From Elusimicrobiota bacterium (GTDB taxonomy: Bacteria > RUG730), in the NCBI GenBank assembly GCA_031259185.1, contig JAIRLV010000262.1, positions 1 to 10,608 of the forward strand: a DNA stretch of 10,608 nt. The letters run 5' to 3'. The notes under the pieces are model-generated. The model ran no database searches. It was not told where the DNA came from and was given only the letters and a program-made list of their open reading frames with translations. Positions within the stretch are counted from its first letter, which is position 1. Every line of letters starts with the position of its first letter. A program made the translations under genes and the position numbers. This document shows, one piece after another, positions 7,589 through 10,608 of the stretch.

Positions 7589-7618
7589 ATGGAATTAGGT
7601 AAAAAAAAATGATAAAAT

Positions 7619-7679
7619 TAAAGGCTGTTAACAATTAGAAAATCCTAATGACAAAAAAGCTATAAAAAAACAGCTTTTA
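7619..7679 (+). other. Candidate structured RNA segment with two mutually exclusive hairpins
   Basis: The arm at 7669-7679 (core AACAGCTTT) can pair with 7619-7629 (core AAGGCTGTT), giving 11 bp with one G-U pair. Alternatively AGCTTTT (7672-7678) can pair with AAAAGCT (7655-7661), a perfect 7-bp stem with a 10-base loop. Inside the larger loop, ATTAG (7634-7638) pairs with CTAAT (7645-7649). This is the most G/C-containing part of the spacer. No T-run follows either stem, so attenuation by intrinsic termination is not directly supported. Confidence 0.3.
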
Positions 7680-7688
7680 TAATGTTTA

Positions 7689-7704
7689 AGATAATTTATT
7701 ATCT
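7689..7704. repeat. Perfect 16-base palindrome, possible operator
   Basis: AGATAAT, two central T bases, then ATTATCT: 7-base perfect arms. It lies about 39 bases upstream of the promoter-like -35 at 7743 and 120 bases before the next gene's start. The size and symmetry suit a dimeric regulator site; a small hairpin is the alternative. No regulator gene is in the window. Confidence 0.35.
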
Positions 7705-7742
7705 ATATTTATATTATATTGGGATATATTATGTTTTTTTTG

Positions 7743-7771
7743 TTGAAAAAAGACAAGTTTTACATGATAAA
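7743..7771 (+). promoter_or_regulatory. Candidate promoter for the outer-membrane protein gene
   Basis: TTGAAA (7743-7748, 5 of 6 matches to the -35 consensus) and GATAAA (7766-7771, 4 of 6 matches to the -10) are 17 bases apart. This gives a leader of about 45 bases before the TTG start at 7824. The match is modest and chance hits are frequent in this composition. The long spacer after the glucanase makes an independent promoter plausible. Confidence 0.35.
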
Positions 7772-7823
7772 TTAGTTAATAGCAGAGTAATAGATCTAGT
7801 ATAAAACTTTGGAGGATAAAACT

Positions 7824-9134
7824 TTGAAATTTATAAAATTAAAAAAAATTTTTGGAATCGGAACTTTTTTTATTGTTTTTTGTTTTTGTATATTTTTTAA
7901 CTTATTATTCGCTTCGTATGGGAGTTTGGGGACAGAAATTTTTACAGATGAAAATGGTAATAGAGTCATGTATAATACCATATCTTTATATCCAGAATTT
8001 TCAATTTGGAAACTATCGATAGGATTGGACGTTAGATTATACATAGATCAAGAAGGCAATGTCCGTAAAAATAATTGGGATACATGGGATGATATTTTAG
8101 ATAAAATTTGGTATATAAGATATGGACAAAAAGGCGAATCTATTTTTATTAATTTTGGCGGAATAGATTCAGCGACTTTGGGACACGGTACAATATTTAA
8201 TCGGTATTCAAATATGATAAGATATCCAGAAGTGAAAAAAGTGGGATTACTTTTTGATGTAAATTTTGATAGTTGGGGTATGGAAACTCTTATTTCAAAC
8301 CTTGATAGGAAAGAAGTCTTTGGAGCAAGATTTTATTATAGACCATTAATAAAGAGCGGCTTATTTCTTATAGATAAACTTACATTTGGTATTTCTGGCG
8401 GTATGGATACAAACCCTGACGATAAAGATGAAACTAAAAAAGATGAAATATCAGTTGTAGCAGTTGACGTTGAAATACCTATATTAAAAACAAAAACTAT
8501 ATCTACAACATGGTTTACAGATATTGCTCAAATGAAACTTGGAGATGTTTATACTAATTATCATAATTATGTAAAAGGGACTGTTACATTAAATGCGAAA
8601 AGTTCTGACAATGGAAACGGTTATATAACTGGATTTTTAGGCAAATTGTTATTTTTAGATTATAAACTTGTTTATAAAAATCTGGATAATAATTTTATAT
8701 ATGCTTTTTTTGATAGATTTTATGATGTTGAAAGAATATATAAAGCTAATATAATATCAGATACTTCTAAACCTAGACAAGAAGGTTATATCGCAGAATT
8801 ATCTTATTCATATAAAAATTTATTTTCTATTTTTGTATCATATGATGATATGAAAAGTGATGATTATGGAATATATCCGTGGTTACATGCAGAGATTGCT
8901 ATATCAAAAGAGCTTTTGATAAATAAATTTTCTTTTTCTGCAAGTATAGATAAAAAAGACTTTAAGAATTGGAAAACATTTAAAAAATTGGATACTCCAA
9001 ATACATTATTAAATTTAGAATTAGGGTATGCAATAGCTCCTAATGCCATGATATATATGATAAAACAAGAAAATTTTGATGAATATAATAATCATATTAC
9101 TAAAACAAAATTTGAATTGAGAATAATGTTTTAA
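7824..9134 (+). CDS. Probable outer-membrane beta-barrel protein of unknown function
   Basis: A 436-residue protein. I start it at TTG 7824 because GGAGG (7811-7815) lies 8 bases upstream; an in-frame TTG at 7809 overlaps that SD. Residues 1-30 are a signal peptide: basic MKFIKLKK, a long Phe/Ile core with C20 and C22 but no convincing lipobox, cleavage after LLFA30. The mature part is rich in alternating aromatic/polar strands (FSIFVSYDD, LLNLELGYAIAP) and ends KFELRIMF, whose terminal Phe after a beta-strand is typical of outer-membrane barrel proteins. A conspicuous patch, ATLGHG (117-122) followed by IFNRYSNMIRYPEVKKVG, resembles a recurring motif in uncharacterised large surface proteins of poorly studied diderm phyla; this is my recollection, not a search. 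Function and ligand are unknown. Proximity to the secreted glucanase allows, but does not prove, a joint role at the cell surface. Confidence 0.7.
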   Translation: MKFIKLKKIFGIGTFFIVFCFCIFFNLLFASYGSLGTEIFTDENGNRVMYNTISLYPEFSIWKLSIGLDVRLYIDQEGNVRKNNWDTWDDILDKIWYIRYGQKGESIFINFGGIDSATLGHGTIFNRYSNMIRYPEVKKVGLLFDVNFDSWGMETLISNLDRKEVFGARFYYRPLIKSGLFLIDKLTFGISGGMDTNPDDKDETKKDEISVVAVDVEIPILKTKTISTTWFTDIAQMKLGDVYTNYHNYVKGTVTLNAKSSDNGNGYITGFLGKLLFLDYKLVYKNLDNNFIYAFFDRFYDVERIYKANIISDTSKPRQEGYIAELSYSYKNLFSIFVSYDDMKSDDYGIYPWLHAEIAISKELLINKFSFSASIDKKDFKNWKTFKKLDTPNTLLNLELGYAIAPNAMIYMIKQENFDEYNNHITKTKFELRIMF

Positions 9135-9168
9135 TAAAATTATTAATTGATTAATTATTTTTATTAAA
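9130..9168. repeat. All-A/T inverted repeat spanning the outer-membrane protein stop codon; possible terminator
   Basis: The arm 9130-9147 pairs with 9150-9168 almost completely: about 17 of 18 positions, with one mismatch and one bulged base, around a TG centre. The TAA stop (9132-9134) lies within the left arm. The right arm contains a TTTTT run (9158-9162). Position after the gene and arm length suggest a transcription end or mRNA 3'-end stabiliser. The stem holds no G-C pair, so it would be weak for its length. Confidence 0.4.
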
Positions 9169-9188
9169 AATTTAAAAATTATAAAACA

Positions 9189-9217
9189 TTAAGATTTTAT
9201 ACTTATCATATTATAAT
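9189..9217 (+). promoter_or_regulatory. Candidate sigma70-type promoter for nusB-ligA
   Basis: A perfect TATAAT at 9212-9217 is preceded, with a 17-base spacer, by TTAAGA (9189-9194; 4 of 6 matches to TTGACA). Transcription would start near 9224, about 20 bases before the nusB ATG at 9246. The SD GAGGT at 9230-9234 falls inside this short leader. Its location just after the inverted repeat that closes the previous gene strengthens the call. Confidence 0.45.
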
Positions 9218-9245
9218 AAACTTAATAATGAGGTAAAGATTAGGT

Positions 9246-9668
9246 ATGGCGACGAGGCATGAAGCTAGGATTATTGCTATGCATATACTGTATTCTATTG
9301 ATGTTTGTAAATTAGACAAAAATGAAGCTTTTGAAAGTTACTTTAAAATTTCTGAAATTCAAAATATTGATAATATTAGAGAATTTCTAAACGAAGTCGT
9401 GGATGGAACTATAAATAATTTAAAATTAATAGATTCTGAAATATTAAAAGTTATGAAAAATTGGGATTTAGATAGACTCGCAGATATTGATAGAACAATT
9501 TTGAGACTAGCGACTTTTGAATTATTTTTTATGGACAATGTGCCAATTAATGTTGTCATCAATGAAGCCATTGATTTATCAAAAGAGTATTCTACAGATA
9601 ATTCAGGAAAATTTATAAATGGAATATTAGATAGTCTTAAAATGAAACGAGAGGTTTTTGGTAAATAA
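9246..9668 (+). CDS. nusB: Transcription antitermination factor NusB
   Basis: A 140-residue, all-helical protein of standard NusB length. It begins TRHEARIIAMHILYSIDV, matching the family's 'R..A.q.LY..d' first helix. Its core is DIDRTILRLATFELFF (~80-95) followed by VPINVVINEAIDLSKEYS, then the terminal FINGILDSLK; all are NusB signatures. NusB pairs with NusE (ribosomal protein S10) on boxA RNA and supports processive transcription of rRNA operons. The ATG has GAGGT at 9230-9234 as SD, with slightly long 11-base spacing. The next gene, ligA, starts one base after the TAA stop, so the two are cotranscribed. The family in many bacteria lies next to ribH; no riboflavin gene is present here. 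Confidence 0.96.
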   Translation: MATRHEARIIAMHILYSIDVCKLDKNEAFESYFKISEIQNIDNIREFLNEVVDGTINNLKLIDSEILKVMKNWDLDRLADIDRTILRLATFELFFMDNVPINVVINEAIDLSKEYSTDNSGKFINGILDSLKMKREVFGK

Positions 9669-9669
9669 A

Positions 9670-10608
9670 ATGTCTGATTTATTTAAAATTTCTAGGATGA
9701 AAGAGCTAAACAAACTTTTAGAGAAGTATAATCATTATTACTATAAATTGGCTTCTCCATTGATAGCAGATTTTGAATATGATAAACTTTACAAAGAATT
9801 GGAAGAATTGGAGAAAAAATATCCAGAGTTTATTCAAAAAGATTCTGTTATAAATAAAGTTGGCGAAGATTTTGATTCTAATTCTAATTCAAACTCAACA
9901 AGTCTAGCTCCAAAAATAAACAATCAAAATAAAAATTTAGATGTGGTAGAAAATGATAATGAAAATAGATCTAATTCCACTCTAAAAGATAATCAGAATA
10001 AAAATTTAGAAAAACAAAAAACTTATAAACATAAATTACCAATGATTTCACTTGCAAATTCATATACTGTTAAAGATATTTATGATTGGAATTTAAGAAT
10101 AACAAAAAAATTAAAAGAATTTTCAGAAAAATTAGATGAAGAAAATGAAAAATATATAATTAATCAATTTGAAGAAATATATGATTTATATGAAGAAAAA
10201 ACGTCTCTAATATCGGAATTGAAAAAATTTGTTTTAGAAAAAAATGAATATGTTTTAGAACCCAAAATTGATGGAGTCAGTGTTTCTGTGATTTATGAAA
10301 ATGGAAAATTAGTTAGATGTTTGACTAGAGGTGATGGAGTCTCTGGCGAGGATATAACTCATAATGTTTTGGCTACAGAAATGATTCCACTTGACTTACA
10401 TGAAGTTGCAAAAAATAAGAATTTGTCAGAACATTTTTTTATACCTAATATTTTAGAAATTAGAGGAGAAGCTTATATTGAAAATTCAAATTTTATTGAT
10501 TTGAATAATAATAGATTGAAAAACAAAGAAGAAGTCTTTGCAAACTCTAGAAACGCAACTGCTGGAACATTAAAACTTTTGGATTCTACAATAGTAAAAT
10601 CTAGAAAT
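9670..10608 (+). CDS. ligA: NAD-dependent DNA ligase LigA, N-terminal part (3' end outside window)
   Basis: The first 313 codons of LigA; the frame is open to the right edge. Domain Ia (~1-60) has YYYKLASPLIADFEYDKLY, which captures the NMN part of NAD+. The adenylation domain shows HKLPMISL (121-128), the nucleotidyl-lysine motif EPKIDG with K199, TRGDGVSGEDIT (219-230), EIRGEAY (263-269) and FANSRNATAGTLKLLD (290-305). The enzyme seals nicks in replication and repair through a lysine-AMP intermediate. The catalytic lysine is normally near residue 115. Here two insertions delay it: an Asn/Ser/Lys-rich stretch of about 42 residues (~68-118) and a charged, probably helical stretch of about 35 residues (~150-192). 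The usual FANPRN is FANSRN (S293). The family normally adds OB, zinc-finger, HhH and BRCT domains beyond the window. The ATG follows nusB by one base. Confidence 0.95.
   Translation, partial: MSDLFKISRMKELNKLLEKYNHYYYKLASPLIADFEYDKLYKELEELEKKYPEFIQKDSVINKVGEDFDSNSNSNSTSLAPKINNQNKNLDVVENDNENRSNSTLKDNQNKNLEKQKTYKHKLPMISLANSYTVKDIYDWNLRITKKLKEFSEKLDEENEKYIINQFEEIYDLYEEKTSLISELKKFVLEKNEYVLEPKIDGVSVSVIYENGKLVRCLTRGDGVSGEDITHNVLATEMIPLDLHEVAKNKNLSEHFFIPNILEIRGEAYIENSNFIDLNNNRLKNKEEVFANSRNATAGTLKLLDSTIVKSRN
9922..10010. repeat. Imperfect internal duplication within ligA
   Basis: A 20-base segment at 9922-9941 recurs at 9991-10010 with a single difference, an offset of 69 bases (23 codons). Both copies encode NQNKNL followed by Asp or Glu. 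Just before each copy the protein reads SNST and then a Leu/Lys-containing stretch, so the duplicated unit probably extends upstream in degenerate form. The repeat lies wholly in the first low-complexity insertion of LigA, suggesting that the insertion grew by duplication. Confidence 0.6.

Larger units (their letters stand above)
7409..7823. other. 415-base intergenic region with repeats, no supported gene
   Basis: Extremely A/T-rich spacer between the glucanase and the outer-membrane protein gene. From left to right it holds a 13-base direct repeat TTTTATTTTTGAT (7420-7432 and 7436-7448); a 9-bp A/T hairpin (TTTAATTTT 7455-7463 with AAAATTAAA 7469-7477); a weak hairpin (TGATTA/TAATCA); a tandem 9-base repeat; two alternative hairpins at 7619-7679; a 16-base palindrome at 7689-7704; and a promoter-like pair before the next gene. 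A 28-codon GTG frame (7512-7598) would encode a very hydrophobic peptide, and a 9-codon ATG frame (7609-7638) overlaps a hairpin arm. Neither is supported well enough to call. I see no classical terminator with a G/C stem plus T-run after the glucanase. Confidence 0.6.

Noticed and set aside
7809-7811. TTG as the start of the outer-membrane protein
   Set aside because: It overlaps the GGAGG ribosome binding site at 7811-7815. TTG 7824 has proper 8-base spacing and leaves a clean basic signal-peptide start.
7409-7823. tRNA, small stable RNA or insertion-sequence remnant in the long spacer
   Set aside because: No G/C-rich stems, no T-loop-like GTTCRANNC sequence, no transposase-like frame and no terminal inverted repeats with target duplication were visible.

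Overview
The window comes from a very AT-rich bacterial genome (by eye about a quarter G+C). All supported genes lie on the + strand. TGA ends both the HIT gene and rpsU, so the genetic code is the standard bacterial one. Several starts are GTG or TTG, each with a clear Shine-Dalgarno (SD) sequence. Two proteins point to a diderm (outer-membrane) bacterium: a probable outer-membrane beta-barrel protein, and a large secreted enzyme ending in a YPNPF/FlgD-like C-terminal domain. Low G+C plus this domain type would suit Elusimicrobiota/Endomicrobia or another little-studied diderm phylum. That placement is inference only; no taxonomic marker here settles it.

Layout. 1-1429: the last ~80 codons of a probable M16-family zinc peptidase, then a GT-B (GT4) glycosyltransferase 21 bases later. 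1430-3153: a candidate promoter, a HIT-family nucleotide-binding protein, rpsU (ribosomal protein S21) and a NIF3/DUF34-family protein, with rpsU and the NIF3-like gene three bases apart. 3158-7408: a 1416-residue secreted protein beginning four bases after the NIF3-like stop. It carries a glycoside hydrolase family 81 (endo-beta-1,3-glucanase) module, several beta-sandwich modules, a ZU5-like segment and the FlgD-like end. 7409-7823: 415 bases without a supported gene but with several inverted and direct repeats and a candidate promoter. 7824-9134: the probable outer-membrane protein, ending in an all-A/T inverted repeat. 9189-10608: a candidate promoter, nusB and the first 313 codons of ligA, which runs off the window.

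How it fits together. Most genes are housekeeping: translation (rpsU), transcription antitermination (nusB), DNA replication and repair (ligA), and nucleotide-related functions (HIT). The striking element is the giant exported beta-1,3-glucanase, tightly spaced behind rpsU and the NIF3-like gene and followed by a surface protein. It suggests a cell that attacks beta-1,3-glucan such as laminarin, callose, or fungal or protist wall glucan. LigA is also unusual: two insertions push its catalytic lysine about 84 residues downstream of the usual position. I see no tRNA, rRNA, CRISPR array, insertion sequence or phage gene.
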